Shown piece by piece: positions 1 through 9,450 of a stretch of 64,000 nt of DNA; the first letter of the stretch is position 1; the number at the start of each line of letters is the position of its first letter. The notes beneath the pieces were generated by a model that saw only the letters and a list, made by a program, of their open reading frames with translations, ran no database searches and was not told the DNA's origin. The DNA comes from Zhengella sp020637775 (lineage in GTDB: Bacteria > Pseudomonadota > Alphaproteobacteria > Rhizobiales > Rhizobiaceae). The DNA lies in the NCBI RefSeq assembly GCF_041397485.1, contig NZ_JAWKWO010000002.1, positions 1 through 64,000 on the forward strand, written 5' to 3'. The translations under genes and the position numbers were made by a program.

Positions 1-2
1 CG

Positions 3-1010
3 GTGCCCTGCGCTGCCGTGCTCGCGCGCGAGGGCTGGAAGGTGGACGTCAAGGAGAGCACCGCGCGCGCCGTGAAGTACCGACGCGGCGAAGGTGAGAT
101 CATCATCGTCATCCATAACGGCAGGGGCTGGTTCGATCCGCTGTCGGACGCCAAGGGCGACGTCTTCACGCTCGCAGGTCACTTGGCCGGTATCGCCTTT
201 CCGGCGGCCGTCGAGGCGGTTCGCAGTCTTGTCGACCATGTTCTGGCCACGCCGTCCTGGAGCCGCCCGAAACGCACAGGCACTCCTCTTTCGATCACTG
301 AGCGATGGCGGCGTCGGCGACCACCGACCATCGGATCGCGCGCCTGGCGATATCTGGCAGATGAGCGTGCGATCCCGATATCCATTCTGCAGGCCGCTAT
401 CGCACAAGGCCTGCTGCGCGAGGGTCCGAGCGGCAGCATCTGGACGGCGCATGTCGACCAAACCAGGCAACTGATCGGATGGGAAGAACGCGGCCCGCAG
501 TGGCGTGGCTTCTCCACCGACGGAGCCAAGGAACTGTTCCGCCTCGGCAACGAAGCAGCGCTTCGGCTCTGCGTCACCGAGGCGGCGATCGACGCCATGA
601 GCCTTGCCGCGCTCGAGAGGATGCGCGCCGACACCCTCTACGTCAGTACCGGGGGCGGGTGGTCGCCCGCCAGCGATGCCGCGATCCGGGCGATCGCCGC
701 GAACGCCGACATGTTGATCGTCGCGGCCACCGACAATGATCGGCAGGGCGAGATCTATGCCGGTCGTCTGCAGCAGATCGTGCGCGAGACCGGGTGCCGA
801 TACGAGCGGCTGCGGCCTTCCACGCAGGATTGGAACAGCGATTTACAAGGACGGGGGGATAGGAAACCCGGGAATGGAGGGGGAAAGGAGAGCGGAATCG
901 CTGCCGCATGCCCGGCCGTCGCGTCAAGGGAGGCTGCGCCCGGCTTGCGCCGGCCCTTGACCCGCCGGACCGGAGAGGCGGCCGCGCGAAGGGGTGATGA
1001 GAAGGCATGA
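3..1010 (+). CDS. Toprim-domain primase-like protein, 5' truncated
   Basis: The gene runs in from the left edge; the GTG at position 3 is just an in-frame codon, and the true start lies outside. The visible 335 residues show a DUF3991-like segment followed by a toprim fold: an acidic motif in CVTEAAIDAM (about residue 197) and a DxD-type motif in ATDNDRQGE (about residue 240). Toprim domains bind Mg2+ in primases and topoisomerases, so a role in plasmid DNA priming or transfer is an inference. The last 50 residues are rich in Gly, Arg and Ala and look unstructured. It heads a row of rightward plasmid-maintenance genes. Confidence 0.8.
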   Translation: MPCAAVLAREGWKVDVKESTARAVKYRRGEGEIIIVIHNGRGWFDPLSDAKGDVFTLAGHLAGIAFPAAVEAVRSLVDHVLATPSWSRPKRTGTPLSITERWRRRRPPTIGSRAWRYLADERAIPISILQAAIAQGLLREGPSGSIWTAHVDQTRQLIGWEERGPQWRGFSTDGAKELFRLGNEAALRLCVTEAAIDAMSLAALERMRADTLYVSTGGGWSPASDAAIRAIAANADMLIVAATDNDRQGEIYAGRLQQIVRETGCRYERLRPSTQDWNSDLQGRGDRKPGNGGGKESGIAAACPAVASREAAPGLRRPLTRRTGEAAARRGDEKA

Positions 1011-1072
1011 AGATGATGATCCGGTCGGGTGGACAGGATCGCGCTTGATGCCGACGGACGACAGGAGCCGCC

Positions 1073-1678
1073 ATGATCACCCAAACCCCATTCCGCAAGG
1101 TCTTCGAGGGCATCGCCTCGCGCCACCAGATGTTCCAGATGTTCGATCGCCATGGCCAGGCGCCGATGAGCAAGGCACGCCTCACCGGCCGGCTCTATGA
1201 TGGGGAATGGTTCGAGATCGGCCGGGCCGAGCATGACTACATGTTCGAGATCCTGCCGCCGCTCTGGACGCGCGGCGACATGTTCGCGCTGCGCGAGTTC
1301 ATGACCGGCGCGATCACCAGCGTCTTCTTCGCGCTCTCGATCGATGGCCGCATCCGCTATTTCCACGCCTATTGCGATATGTCGGCCAAGGGTTCGGCCG
1401 CGCGCCTGCGCGATGTGATCATCGAGCGGGAATCCCGCCCGGTGCGTGCCATGACGCGCACGGAGCGGCTCGACCACATCTGGAGCACGACCCATGCCGA
1501 CTATCGCGGCTATGCGGGTGAGCGCTGGCCAGAGCGTGACCGTGGCGCTCGCACCATCACCGTCTACGGTGGCCCGCAGGGCACGGTGCTGAAGCTGCTC
1601 GACGACCTCACCGAGGCCCAGATCAGCGCCAAGCTGCCGGTCCATCTTCGCTACCTGCCCGCCGCAATTGCAGCCTGA
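1073..1678 (+). CDS. Conserved plasmid protein, possibly DUF1419 family
   Basis: A 201-residue cytoplasmic protein with no signal peptide or membrane segment. It is rich in aromatic residues in its first half (for example EHDYMFEILPPLW) and has a VYGGPQG segment near the end. The pattern resembles DUF1419-type proteins of rhizobial plasmids, but I recall this only loosely. The start is the ATG after an AGGAGCCGCC ribosome site. It is followed after 12 bp by the next small gene, and the pair sits between the toprim and methylase-helicase genes, suggesting a shared maintenance or antirestriction role (inference). Confidence 0.7.
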   Translation: MITQTPFRKVFEGIASRHQMFQMFDRHGQAPMSKARLTGRLYDGEWFEIGRAEHDYMFEILPPLWTRGDMFALREFMTGAITSVFFALSIDGRIRYFHAYCDMSAKGSAARLRDVIIERESRPVRAMTRTERLDHIWSTTHADYRGYAGERWPERDRGARTITVYGGPQGTVLKLLDDLTEAQISAKLPVHLRYLPAAIAA

Positions 1679-1690
1679 TCGGAGGCTGTG

Positions 1691-2089
1691 ATGTTCACAT
1701 TTCCTATTCTCGGCGTTCGCAAGGTGATCGAGCGCGGCAAAGCCGATGCCGCCGCCAATGGGGGATTTCGCAATCCCTACTACGGCATCAAGCCCGGCAA
1801 GGATGAAAAGCCGGGACTCTGGCTGGTCGGTGACCAGGGGGTCTACATCATGTCGAACGGCAAACTCGCCGACGGCGCCCGTCCGCTCGTGGTCTATTCG
1901 GACGAGTGCCATCCTATCGGCAATCCGGACTGGTGGCATTACAAGCACCGCCATTTCGGCGGTGACGACGGCATCGAGTTCCTCGACGCCGACAGACTGA
2001 TCCCGATGTTCGATCGGAACATGCGCTGCACGCATCTGCGTGTGCAACTGACCGAGACCGAAGTCTCGCTGTCGCTGATCGCCCGCTAG
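1691..2089 (+). CDS. Small conserved plasmid protein, DUF3085-like
   Basis: A 132-residue protein with no export signal. It contains GDQGVYIMSNG and a Trp/His-rich centre (NPDWWHYKHRHFGGDDG), which matches the DUF3085 type found on alphaproteobacterial plasmids; its function is unknown. A GGAGG at 1681-1685 favours the ATG at 1691 over the GTG one codon earlier. It is probably cotranscribed with the preceding gene, and the large methylase-helicase starts 86 bp downstream. Confidence 0.72.
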   Translation: MFTFPILGVRKVIERGKADAAANGGFRNPYYGIKPGKDEKPGLWLVGDQGVYIMSNGKLADGARPLVVYSDECHPIGNPDWWHYKHRHFGGDDGIEFLDADRLIPMFDRNMRCTHLRVQLTETEVSLSLIAR

Positions 2090-2175
2090 TCCATCCCACA
2101 CGCTCACCAGCTCTCCACGCGGCCGCAAACGCCGGTCGCGTGAACGCGCTTGCCCAATTCCAGGAGATTTATCCC

Positions 2176-5100
2176 ATGTCCCATGACGACCCCTTCACAC
2201 TCGACCTGTTCGGCAATACGGCACTGTCCTCGGGGCTCAGCCTCGGCGTGACCGCCTTTTCCGACAGTCCGGCCAATGATCCGGACGATGACGATCCGTC
2301 CCCGCAGTCTTCCGCGCGCGCCGTGCCCGCCACGGCGGACACGCAACTCTCGCGCAGGGCACCGAAGGGCGAAAACTTCCATCTCGCCGGCATGCGCGGC
2401 CTCGCCAGATCCTGGCGCGATCGCGCCCGCGACAATCTTGTGGCGATCCGGCTCGCCGCCGATCTTCTTGAAGAGCAGCGCTCGGCGACCACCGCGGAGC
2501 AGGCGGCGCTGATCAGGTTCACCGGCTTTGGAGCTTCCGAACTGGCCAATGGTGTGTTTCGTCGGCCGGGGGAGGACGGCTTTCGCAAGGGCTGGGAAGA
2601 GATCGGCGTCGAGCTGGAAAGCGCCGTCGATGCCGGCGACTATGCCTCGCTCTCGCGCTGCACCCAGTATGCCCACTTCACCCCCGAATATATCGTCCGG
2701 GCCGTCTGGTCGGGCCTGCAGCGGCTCGGTTTTCGCGGCGGCCGTGTGCTCGAGCCGGGCATCGGAACAGGGCTTTTTCCGGCGCTGATGCCCGATGATC
2801 TGCGGGACGCTTCGCATGTGACCGGGATCGAGATCGACCCCGTTACCGCCCGCATTGCCCGGCTTCTCCAGCCGCGGGGCAGGACCCTCAATGCCGATTT
2901 CGCCCGGATCGACCTGCCGCAGCACTTCGACCTGGCGATCGGCAATCCGCCCTTCTCCGACCGGATCGTGCGAAGCGACCGGGCCTTCCGCGCGCTCTCG
3001 CTCAGGCTGCACGACTTCTTCATCGTCAAGGCCATCGACCGGCTGAAGCCCGGAGGTCTCGCCGCCTTCGTCACCTCGAGCGGCACGATGGACAAGGCCG
3101 ATAGCAGGGCGCGCGAGCAGATCGTACGACAAGCCGATCTGGTCGCCGCCATCCGCCTGCCCGAGGGCAGTTTTCGTGCCGAAGCCGGCACCGATGTCGT
3201 CGTTGACATCCTGTTCTTCCGCAAGCGAGGGGAGGGTGAAGCCGCCGGCGACGTCGCCTGGCTCGACCTCGTGGACGTTCGCGCCGCCACCGAGGACGAA
3301 GGCGCGATCCGCGTCAATCGCTGGTTCGCCGAACATCCCGACCTGGTGCTGGGGGACCACGCCTTGCGGCGCGGCATCTACGGTCCCGACGAAACCTATA
3401 CCTGCCTTCCGCGCGCCGGCGTCGATCTCGATGCAGCCCTGACCACGGCCGTCCTTGCCCTTCCGGAGGCACTTTATGATGGCGAGCCTGAAAACATTGA
3501 GGCTGACGCCGGGGACGAGGGCGTACCCGATGTCGCCACGGCAGGCGAAGCCTCTATCCGTGAGGGCAGCTATTTCATCGGCAAGAACACCGCCCTGATG
3601 CAGATGGTCGACGGCGAGGCCGTAACCATCGCCGTCAGGAAGGGCAGGCGTTCGGACGGTGTCTCGGAGAAACACGCCCGCATCATCCGCAAGCTAATCC
3701 CGATCCGTGATGCGGTGCGCGAGGTGCTGAAACTCCAGGAATGCGACCGGCCGTGGAAGCCGGCCCAGGTCAAGCTGCGCATTGCCTGGTCGAACTTCGT
3801 GCGCGCGTTCGGGCCGATCAACTTCACTACCGTCTCGACCACGGAGGATGAGGAATCCGGCGAAGTGCGAGAGACGCATCGCCGTCCCAATCTCCAGCCG
3901 TTCCTGGACGATCCCGATTGCTGGCTGGTGGCGTCGATCGAGGACTATGATCTCGAGACCAATACGGCCAGACCCGGGCCAGTCTTCACCGAGCGCGTGA
4001 TCGCGCCTCCGCCGCCGCCCGTCATCAGTTCGGCCGCCGATGCCCTTGCCGTGGTGCTGAACGAGCGCGGTCATGTCGATCCCGACCACATCGCCGAACT
4101 GCTGCACCGCGACGTGGATGAAGTGATCGCCGAACTGGGCGATGCCATCTTCCGCGATCCTGCCGATGGGTCGTGGCAGACGGCGGATGCCTATCTCTCG
4201 GGTGCCGTCCGCTCGAAGCTGGAGGCCGCAGAGGCCGCCGCGGCGCTCGATCCCGATTTCTCTCGCAATGTCGCGGCTTTAAAGGAAGTCCAACCGGCCG
4301 ATCTGCGGCCCTCCGACATCACCGCCCGTCTCGGCGCCCCCTGGATTCCGGCGGCCGATATCGTCGCCTTCGTGAGGGAGACGATGGAAGCCGACATCAC
4401 CATCCACCACACGCCGGAACTGGCCTGCTGGACCGTCAATGCCCGCCAGCTCGGCTGGAGCGCCGCCGGCACGACGGAATGGGGAACGCATCGCCGCGAT
4501 GCTGGGCAGCTTTTGTCCGACGCGCTCAATTCCTCCATCCCGCAAATCTTCGACACCATCAAGGACGGCGACACGGAGCGGCGCGTCCTCAATACGGTCG
4601 AGACCGAGGCCGCCAAGGAGAAGCTGCAGAAGATCAAGACGGCGTTCCAGACGTGGATCTGGTCCGATCCGGATCGCACCGACCGATTGGCGCGGCTCTA
4701 CAACGACACCTTCAACAACATCGCCCCACGACACTTCAACGGGGACCACCTCCAGCTTCCAGGCGCCTCGGGCGCCTTTTCTCTTTATGGGCATCAGAAA
4801 CGTGCGATCTGGCGCATCATCTCGGCTGGCTCGACCTATGTCGCCCACGCCGTCGGCGCCGGAAAGACGCTCTCGATCGCGGCCGCGATCATGGAGCAGC
4901 GCCGGCTCGGGCTCATCAACAAGGCCATCCTGGTCGTTCCCGGCCACTGCCTGGCGCAAGCCGCGCGGGAGTTCCTGGCGTTCTATCCGAATGCGAGAAT
5001 TCTCGTCGCCGACGAGACCAACTTCGTCAAGGAGAAGCGCCATCGGTTCTTGTCGCGCGCGGCAACCGCGAATTGGGACGCGATTATCATCACCCATTCG

Positions 5101-7299
5101 GCGTTCCGCTTCATCTCGATACCCTCGTCCTTCGAGCAGCAGATGATCCAGGACGAGCTCGAACTCTACGAGGACCTGCTCACCAAGGTCGATCGCGAGG
5201 ACCGGCTTTCGCGCAAGCGTATCGAGCGCATGAAGGAGGGGCACAAGGAGCGGCTCCAGGCACTGTCGACCCGCAAGGATGATCTGCTCACCATATCCGA
5301 GATCGGCATCGACCAGATCATCGTCGACGAGGCGCAGGAGTTCAGGAAGCTCTCCTTCGCCACCAACATGTCAACGTTGAAGGGCGTCGATCCGAACGGT
5401 TCGCAGCGGGCCTGGGACCTCTATGTGAAGTCCCGATTCGTCGAGACGAAAAATCCGGGCAGGGCGCTGGTGCTCGCTTCCGGCACCCCGATCACCAACA
5501 CGCTCGGCGAAATGTTCACCGTACAGCGCCTGATGGACAACGCGTCGCTCGCCGCACGCAGGCTGCACGAGTTCGATGCCTGGGCATCGACCTTCGGCGA
5601 CACCTCGACCGAACTCGAATTGCAGCCATCGGGCAAATACAAGCCGGTCACGCGCTTTGCCCAGTTCGTCAACGTGCCCGAGCTGATCGCCATGTTCCGG
5701 TCATTCGCGGACGTGGTCCAGCCCGCCGACCTGCGCACCTATGTCAAGGTGCCGGAGATCGCCGGCGGCAAGCGCCAGATCATCACCGCCGAGCCGACCC
5801 CTGCCTTCAAGGCCTATCAGCGCCATCTCGATCAGCGCATCAAGGCGATCGAGGAGCGCGACGGGTCGGCGCAGCCCGGCGACGACATCCTGCTCTCGGT
5901 TATCACCGACGGTCGCCATGCCGCGATCGACCTGCGCCTGGTCATGCCGGCCATGGATAGCGAGGACGGCAACAAGCTCAACGCGCTTGTCCGCAACACA
6001 TTTCGCATCTGGCAGGAGACGGCGACAAGCGAATATCTCCGCAAGGACGGCAAGCCCTTCGACAAGCCCGGCGCCGGCCAGCTCATCTTCTCCGATCTCG
6101 GCACTATCAATGTCGAAGCCTCCCGCGGCTTTTCGGCCTATCGCTGGATCCGCGACGAGCTGGTTCGCCTCGGCGTGCCGTCCTCAGAAATCGCCTATAT
6201 GCAGGACTTCAAGAAGTCCGAGGCCAAGCAGCGGCTGTTCAACGACTTCAATGCCGGCAAGGTCCGTATCCTGATCGGATCGTCTGAAACCATGGGCACG
6301 GGCGTCAATGTGCAGGCGCGGCTGAAGGCGCTGCACCATCTCGACGTGCCGTGGCTGCCGTCCCAGATCGAGCAGCGCGAAGGCCGCATCGTCCGCCAGG
6401 GCAACCAGCACGACGAGATCGGGCTCTTTGCGTATGCGACGCTCGGTTCGCTCGACGCCACCATGTGGCAGAACAACGAGCGCAAGGCCCGGTTCATCGC
6501 CGCGGCTCTCTCGGGGGACACATCCATTCGACGCCTGGAGGACATGGGGGAGGGGCAGGCTAACCAGTTCGCAATGGCCAAGGCCATCGCATCGGGCGAT
6601 CAGCGCCTGATGCAGAAGGCGGGGCTCGAGGCCGAGATCGCCCGTCTCGACCGGCTCCATGCCGCTCATATCGATGACCAGCACGCCATCCGTCGTCAGG
6701 TCCGCGAGGCGGAGCGCGAGATCGAGCTGTCGGGCCGGCGCATTGCCGAAATCGGACAGGACATCGCGCGCCTGGTGCCGACCGCCGGCGATGCCTTCAC
6801 AATGACGGTGACAGGCGATGCGTTCCGCGAACGCAAGCTCGCCGGCCGCGCACTGATGAAGGAAATCCTGACCTTGGTTCAGCTCCAGCAGGAGGGTGAC
6901 ACGGTCATAGGCTCGATCGGTGGCTTCGACCTGGAGTTCTCAGGCGGGCTCTTCGGTCGGGACGGATATCGCTACACCACCATGCTGATGCGCACCGGCG
7001 CCGACTACGAGACCGAGCTTCCCGTCACGGTCACGCCGCTCGGCGCGATTGCTCGCCTCGAGCATGCTCTGTCGAACTTCGAGGGCGAGCAGGACAATTA
7101 CCGCCGTCGGCAGGAGGATGCCCGCCGGCGTGTAGCGTCCTATCAGCCACGTATTGGCGAAGCCTTTGCCTTCGAGGCCGAGCTTGAGTTGAAGCGGGAG
7201 CAGTTGGCCCATCTCGAAGCCGATCTCGCCGCCAGCACGGATAACAATCCCGGCCTTGTGGTTGGGGTAGCTGAAGGTGGCACTCGCCGGGCGGCGTGA
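2176..7299 (+). CDS. Giant N6-adenine methylase / SNF2-type helicase (DarB-like)
   Basis: A 1707-residue two-enzyme protein. The N-terminal half has an AdoMet-binding loop (LEPGIGTGLF, about 190) and the amino-methyltransferase motif NPPF at about 256. The C-terminal half is a superfamily-2 ATPase with Walker A VGAGKT near 893, DEAQEF near 1050, a GTPIT motif and a C-terminal helicase lobe containing QIEQREGRIVRQGNQ. Proteins with this layout are common on rhizobial plasmids, and phage P1 DarB, which protects entering DNA from restriction, is the best-known relative. Protection of transferred DNA is therefore the likely role (inference). The start is the ATG nine bases after AGGAG (2163-2166 area); the upstream in-frame GTG at 2140 has no such site. 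Confidence 0.88.
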   Translation: MSHDDPFTLDLFGNTALSSGLSLGVTAFSDSPANDPDDDDPSPQSSARAVPATADTQLSRRAPKGENFHLAGMRGLARSWRDRARDNLVAIRLAADLLEEQRSATTAEQAALIRFTGFGASELANGVFRRPGEDGFRKGWEEIGVELESAVDAGDYASLSRCTQYAHFTPEYIVRAVWSGLQRLGFRGGRVLEPGIGTGLFPALMPDDLRDASHVTGIEIDPVTARIARLLQPRGRTLNADFARIDLPQHFDLAIGNPPFSDRIVRSDRAFRALSLRLHDFFIVKAIDRLKPGGLAAFVTSSGTMDKADSRAREQIVRQADLVAAIRLPEGSFRAEAGTDVVVDILFFRKRGEGEAAGDVAWLDLVDVRAATEDEGAIRVNRWFAEHPDLVLGDHALRRGIYGPDETYTCLPRAGVDLDAALTTAVLALPEALYDGEPENIEADAGDEGVPDVATAGEASIREGSYFIGKNTALMQMVDGEAVTIAVRKGRRSDGVSEKHARIIRKLIPIRDAVREVLKLQECDRPWKPAQVKLRIAWSNFVRAFGPINFTTVSTTEDEESGEVRETHRRPNLQPFLDDPDCWLVASIEDYDLETNTARPGPVFTERVIAPPPPPVISSAADALAVVLNERGHVDPDHIAELLHRDVDEVIAELGDAIFRDPADGSWQTADAYLSGAVRSKLEAAEAAAALDPDFSRNVAALKEVQPADLRPSDITARLGAPWIPAADIVAFVRETMEADITIHHTPELACWTVNARQLGWSAAGTTEWGTHRRDAGQLLSDALNSSIPQIFDTIKDGDTERRVLNTVETEAAKEKLQKIKTAFQTWIWSDPDRTDRLARLYNDTFNNIAPRHFNGDHLQLPGASGAFSLYGHQKRAIWRIISAGSTYVAHAVGAGKTLSIAAAIMEQRRLGLINKAILVVPGHCLAQAAREFLAFYPNARILVADETNFVKEKRHRFLSRAATANWDAIIITHSAFRFISIPSSFEQQMIQDELELYEDLLTKVDREDRLSRKRIERMKEGHKERLQALSTRKDDLLTISEIGIDQIIVDEAQEFRKLSFATNMSTLKGVDPNGSQRAWDLYVKSRFVETKNPGRALVLASGTPITNTLGEMFTVQRLMDNASLAARRLHEFDAWASTFGDTSTELELQPSGKYKPVTRFAQFVNVPELIAMFRSFADVVQPADLRTYVKVPEIAGGKRQIITAEPTPAFKAYQRHLDQRIKAIEERDGSAQPGDDILLSVITDGRHAAIDLRLVMPAMDSEDGNKLNALVRNTFRIWQETATSEYLRKDGKPFDKPGAGQLIFSDLGTINVEASRGFSAYRWIRDELVRLGVPSSEIAYMQDFKKSEAKQRLFNDFNAGKVRILIGSSETMGTGVNVQARLKALHHLDVPWLPSQIEQREGRIVRQGNQHDEIGLFAYATLGSLDATMWQNNERKARFIAAALSGDTSIRRLEDMGEGQANQFAMAKAIASGDQRLMQKAGLEAEIARLDRLHAAHIDDQHAIRRQVREAEREIELSGRRIAEIGQDIARLVPTAGDAFTMTVTGDAFRERKLAGRALMKEILTLVQLQQEGDTVIGSIGGFDLEFSGGLFGRDGYRYTTMLMRTGADYETELPVTVTPLGAIARLEHALSNFEGEQDNYRRRQEDARRRVASYQPRIGEAFAFEAELELKREQLAHLEADLAASTDNNPGLVVGVAEGGTRRAA

Positions 7300-7451
7300 A
7301 CAGGATCTGAGAAACCTCGCCGGCTGCCGAAAGCGGTGGATCATGTGCTTACAACACAAAAGAGCAAGAAGCGGGTAGCTGACCGGCTGGACGCCGATTT
7401 GCGGCAGCAACCGAGCCCACGTCGAAACGAGCGAGATCGACGACTCGGCAC

Positions 7452-8030
7452 CTACAGCGCGGAGCGAAGCGCGTCGACAAATCTGGCGTAGGCGTCGTCG
7501 TTGTCTTTCAGCGCCTGCCGAAGGCCGGCATAGATTTCGAGCTGTACCCCGGCACGGGTGCTGCCACGGTTGCAGATATTCTGCGGTTCCATGCCGGCGT
7601 ACTCGCCTTCCGTCACGACGTTGCTGTCAAAACCGGCAGCGCGCAGTGCTTCATGAACGCGGCTCCGCAATTCAGCATCGCGACCGCCGACTTGCAGGGA
7701 CAGTGCGTCTCCTTCGAGACCATGAATGGTAATCACCTTCTCGCAAGACTCGATCAGCGTCAGCGCCCGCTTCTCGTCAAACCGATGAGAGGTGAGGTGC
7801 AGGGTGCGATTGCCCGTTTTTTTGAGGCCCCTGAATGCGTAAAAATTGTGATCGTCACCGGCAATCGACTCCGCAAGCTCGGCGGTGTGGAATTCGATCC
7901 CGCCCCCATGGGGCGCCGCGATTGCGACCTTGCCGCCGGCAACAGGCCGCGCAGTGACGTTGTAGTCGACGTTCTCTCGTTCCTTCTGGCTGAGCTCTTC
8001 GTAGCTCCCGTATTTATCCTTGCGCGCCAT
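7452..8030 (-). CDS. Poly-gamma-glutamate hydrolase-family protein
   Basis: A 192-residue cytoplasmic protein with the family signature: SYEELSQKE at the N-terminus, APHGGGIE (39-46), LHLTSHRFDE (77-86) and a TIHGLEGD segment (101-108). H41, E46, H82 and H103 are the probable metal ligands. Known members are zinc-dependent enzymes, first found in Bacillus phages, that cut poly-gamma-glutamate. A capsule-degrading role is not obvious for an internal plasmid protein with no signal peptide. It is the last gene of a five-gene operon and overlaps the preceding gene by 17 bp, so it probably works with the ATPase upstream. Which bond it cuts here is unknown. Confidence 0.85.
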   Translation of the reverse strand: MARKDKYGSYEELSQKERENVDYNVTARPVAGGKVAIAAPHGGGIEFHTAELAESIAGDDHNFYAFRGLKKTGNRTLHLTSHRFDEKRALTLIESCEKVITIHGLEGDALSLQVGGRDAELRSRVHEALRAAGFDSNVVTEGEYAGMEPQNICNRGSTRAGVQLEIYAGLRQALKDNDDAYARFVDALRSAL

Positions 8031-8523
8031 TGCTTCCTCCCGAAGGGCCTTTCCTTTTTCCTTTGAGGAAGATCACACCATCAAACGCGCCGAGCTTGGC
8101 TTTGTTGGCGTCCAAATAGCGCTTCCTGTTCGTAACCGCGGCCCCGGTCCCGAGCTCGGTGATCTTGCCGCCCCAAGAGCCGTCGCTAAGTGGGTAAATG
8201 ACGATGTGGAAGCCATCGGTTTTGAGGTAAGGATTGCCTGACTGCGACACCTTCCACTTTCGCGTGAGCCACCGCTTCCGGCGGCCGGCCACGTTTCTCA
8301 GATCCTGTTCGCGGCGACGCGGATTGACGTAGTCGTCCTCCATCTTTTCCGCGCAGACGCAGCCTACATCGAGCCCATCCTGATATTCTTCGTGGGCCAT
8401 GTGGTGGACGTAGCGGATTTCCGCCCGCCCGCACATTTCGCACTGTCCGTCGGGGAAGCCGAGGTCGGTGACGCCCTCACAGGTCCATCCTTTCTGGGGA
8501 ACGCCCTTCTGATCCCAAAGCAT
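8014..8523 (-). CDS. Unrecognised CxxC protein of the five-gene operon
   Basis: A 169-residue protein I do not recognise. Its first 65 residues contain paired cysteines (CEMC, about 28-31, and CVC, about 55-57) with several His residues between them (RYVHHMAHEE), a likely zinc-binding module. The rest is basic (RRKRWLTRKWKVS) and then beta-rich (GFHIVIYPLSDGSWGGKI), which would suit nucleic-acid binding. It lies three bases after the upstream gene and overlaps the downstream poly-gamma-glutamate-hydrolase-like gene by 17 bp, so its expression is coupled to both. A tail of Lys and Gly ends the protein. Confidence 0.75.
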   Translation of the reverse strand: MLWDQKGVPQKGWTCEGVTDLGFPDGQCEMCGRAEIRYVHHMAHEEYQDGLDVGCVCAEKMEDDYVNPRRREQDLRNVAGRRKRWLTRKWKVSQSGNPYLKTDGFHIVIYPLSDGSWGGKITELGTGAAVTNRKRYLDANKAKLGAFDGVIFLKGKRKGPSGGSNGAQG

Positions 8524-8526
8524 ATC

Positions 8527-9447
8527 TCAATCCCGATCGCTCGCGCCGTGCAAGGGAGCGCTGCCGTGTAGAAACATCTCCATCTCCTGCTTCAGGAGTT
8601 CGTCGTAGCGCGCCGATAGCTCGTCCAGGACTCCCATCATCTTCATCTGGCCGATCGACCAGATGGCTAGACCGCGATCGCCGAACGGGCCTCCGGTTGT
8701 CTCCTCGACGATGGCGAGCGCTTCCGCCTCAGTCAGCGGGCGGTGCAATTTCGCGCAAAGATAAGTATAGGTTGCCGGAAATTTTCCCCTGATCGAGCGC
8801 CAGGATTCCTCCGAGATCGTGGGCGCCTTAAGCACGGCTTTGCTGACGAGCCATCCTTCCGCGGCATGGGCGATGAGCTCGGGAAGCGCCTCGGCGATGC
8901 GCGTGCCCGCAGCGTGCTGAATGAATATTTTCGCTGGCAATGGATCGCGGCTCGCTTGCCATTCGCCCCATGCGAGCTCGACATCGAGCAGCAATGCGTC
9001 ATTCGCCATCGCCTTCAGCCAACGTGCGGCCGCAGCCTTGTTTCCTCGATCAAACCAACGATCGAGGATTGCCTTCCGCGCCTCCACCGAAAGGAACGGA
9101 TAGATGGCCGAAAGCAGGCTGTCCGTTCGCGGGCCTATGCGGCGGCCCCTGGCCGGCAGCGCAATCAGGTCCGCGCTTAATCGGTCGAGTTCGCTCGTGT
9201 TGCCGCCATCGTTCCCAACGCGGATAAGACGTGTTCGGAGCGCCCGTATGAGCACCTGATCCGCTTCAAGATAGCGGAGTGTGGCGGTGCGCAGTTCCGC
9301 CGCGCTGAGGCAAGCCACGTAAGCGTGAAGCAGATTGCGGCCGAGATCGTCCCGGATATGCATCGAGCAAGCTTCAATGCGGCCCAGCTTCAGCGCGAGC
9401 GTCTCGTCCTCTATTGCGGGGGTGTCGTCTGCAGCTCTGGATGTCAT
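8527..9447 (-). CDS. Unrecognised alpha-helical protein of the five-gene operon
   Basis: A 306-residue protein with no recognisable catalytic motif. It is predicted to be almost entirely helical, with repeated amphipathic stretches (for example FLSVEARKAILDRWF and GEWQASRDPL) that suggest a HEAT-like or other helical repeat scaffold; that is inference from composition. There is no signal peptide or membrane segment. It starts three bases after the stop of the zinc-hook ATPase and ends three bases before the CxxC gene. Such tight packing suggests it is a stoichiometric partner of the ATPase. Confidence 0.72.
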   Translation of the reverse strand: MTSRAADDTPAIEDETLALKLGRIEACSMHIRDDLGRNLLHAYVACLSAAELRTATLRYLEADQVLIRALRTRLIRVGNDGGNTSELDRLSADLIALPARGRRIGPRTDSLLSAIYPFLSVEARKAILDRWFDRGNKAAAARWLKAMANDALLLDVELAWGEWQASRDPLPAKIFIQHAAGTRIAEALPELIAHAAEGWLVSKAVLKAPTISEESWRSIRGKFPATYTYLCAKLHRPLTEAEALAIVEETTGGPFGDRGLAIWSIGQMKMMGVLDELSARYDELLKQEMEMFLHGSAPLHGASDRD

Positions 9448-9450
9448 GGC

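Noticed and set aside
755..3675. Long open frames on the minus strand (457 and 523 codons)
   Set aside because: They lie opposite recognisable genes (1073, 1691 and 2176) and have the low-complexity, His/Arg-rich composition of antisense frames in GC-rich DNA.
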